A stretch of DNA of 24,096 nt from Chryseobacterium sp. (GTDB taxonomy: Bacteria > Bacteroidota > Bacteroidia > Flavobacteriales > Weeksellaceae). The position numbers and the translations under genes were made by a program. Below, piece by piece: positions 23,165-24,096 of this stretch. A model generated the notes under the pieces. That model searched no databases, had not been told where the DNA came from, and was given only the letters and a program-made list of their open reading frames with translations. Positions within the stretch are counted from its first letter, which is position 1. Each line of letters opens with the position of its first letter. The stretch spans positions 1 through 24,096 of the forward strand of contig JAGNPP010000004.1 of the NCBI GenBank assembly GCA_017989575.1, written 5' to 3'.

Positions 23165-24096
23165 TTAATTAGAAGTATCATTACAGCTTCTCTCGATACA
23201 TTTCCAATTGATGCCATTGTAAAGTTTTACACAAGTGTCCTGAATATCGTAAACCAGCATTCCCGCAAATGGCGTGGCAACAGAATCTGTAGCTTGTGGA
23301 ACAAAACTCACGTGATTGACTCTTGTAATGACCATTCCTTTCTCTTTGGATTCCAAAACAATGTGTCCGTTTGGAATATTCTCTGGCCAGCCTTCCTGTT
23401 TCTGCTGAACGGAGATTCCAACTTTCGTAATCTCACCCGTTCCGGCAGAAGGTGGCTGTGTACAATAGCAGTTTTTGATAGCTCCATTCTGAGAATTACC
23501 AACACTTTGTCCCGTTGTATTGCTATAATTTGCAGGAGGAGTTGTAATCTGAGGCAAGCCAATATTAGTCCCTGAAGTACTGACACAAGTTGTGCAAATA
23601 TTCTTGTTAACCACTGTACTTCCTCCAGAAAGCGACCCAACTGCGGTCATCAAATCTACTTGTTCAATAGTTGCTCCCCCTTCAAAATCATCAGCACAAC
23701 CATCTGCATCTGAATCCAAATCTAAACGATTGGGAATGCCGTCTCCATCTGTATCGCACTCCAGATAAGCCAAAACAGCATAAGTAGGATTAGCATATTT
23801 GGTAGTCGTAGAGAAGCCAAAGGTTTTTGATCCGAAATTCATATTAGCATACATCCAGTTTCCAGTTCCGTCTACAGTAGGATTGTTGACTGTTGATGAT
23901 GTTTGCTCAGGTCTCAAATTTCTCAAAGTTTTTGCATTTGCGGTTTCGGTAAAACTCCAATTTCCTGGGACCGTTGTTTGATTTGCCATACCAGGCACGT
24001 TTATAGGAATCACTGTTGCACTATCATAAATATGAATAGTTTTGCTTCCTGCCCGTAATACTCAGGGTTTTGGCTCATTAGCACAAATGCACTCAT
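23165..24096 (-). CDS. Large secreted protein C-terminal part, interrupted by in-frame TGA, runs off window
   Basis: The frame from 24013 (GTG) gives 282 residues that start abruptly inside a domain. Read back from there, the same frame continues as [21 protein letters not shown], then a TGA at 24062-24064, then open sequence again ([10 protein letters not shown]) to the edge. The gene therefore looks like a longer protein broken by one nonsense codon, unless the part beyond is a separate gene. The visible C-terminus matches the 1192-residue protein: calcium-binding [20 protein letters not shown], a cysteine pattern, SIPNGH-like (here [15 protein letters not shown]), [20 protein letters not shown], and the identical end CNDTSN. 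It directly precedes a small secreted protein, as does its paralogue. Whether GTG 24013 is used as a start is doubtful. Confidence 0.7.

Overview
The window looks like a chromosomal segment from a Bacteroidota bacterium of the Flavobacteriales, most likely Chryseobacterium or a close relative. The evidence is: AT-rich DNA with A-rich start regions and no strong Shine-Dalgarno sites, the start of a SusC-type TonB-dependent receptor at the left edge, a secreted protein with a type IX secretion (T9SS) tail, and TPR-membrane-HTH regulators and small HTH proteins of kinds common in that family. The lineage is inferred from sequence style, not from a marker gene.

Left block (1-11719), pectin/hexuronate use. 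The first 65 codons of a SusC-like receptor run leftward out of the window. A 783-bp intergenic region with two LacI-type operators and a 24-bp perfect palindrome separates it from a rightward cluster: kduI, kduD, uxaC, kdgF-like cupin, kdgK, a YhcH/EbgC-like protein, kdgA/eda, exuT-like transporter, uxaB and uxaA, ending in a strong terminator. Together these import hexuronates and convert two inputs to 2-keto-3-deoxygluconate (KDG). Galacturonate goes through UxaC, UxaB and UxaA; unsaturated uronates from pectate breakdown go through KdgF, KduI and KduD. KdgK and KdgA then give pyruvate and glyceraldehyde-3-phosphate. Two diverged copies of a short interspersed repeat lie in opposite orientation in this cluster, before kdgF and before uxaA.

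Middle block (11743-12997). Three small leftward genes: two encode HTH proteins and one is an unknown 95-residue protein whose start overlaps the end of its upstream neighbour.

Right block (13127-24096), leftward surface-protein and regulator genes. A three-part module occurs twice: a large secreted protein with calcium-binding (thrombospondin type 3-like) repeats, then a small secreted protein, then a TPR protein with one membrane helix and a C-terminal HTH. Between the copies lie a T9SS-tailed choice-of-anchor-J protein and a 197-residue secreted protein of unknown function. The small proteins share an exact 68-bp block. Terminators follow both small-protein genes and the second TPR regulator. 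Three apparent lesions occur in the leftward genes: a frameshifted signal peptide, a likely frameshifted HTH N-terminus and an in-frame TGA. They may be real, phase-variable or sequencing errors. No tRNA, rRNA, CRISPR array or complete insertion sequence was seen.
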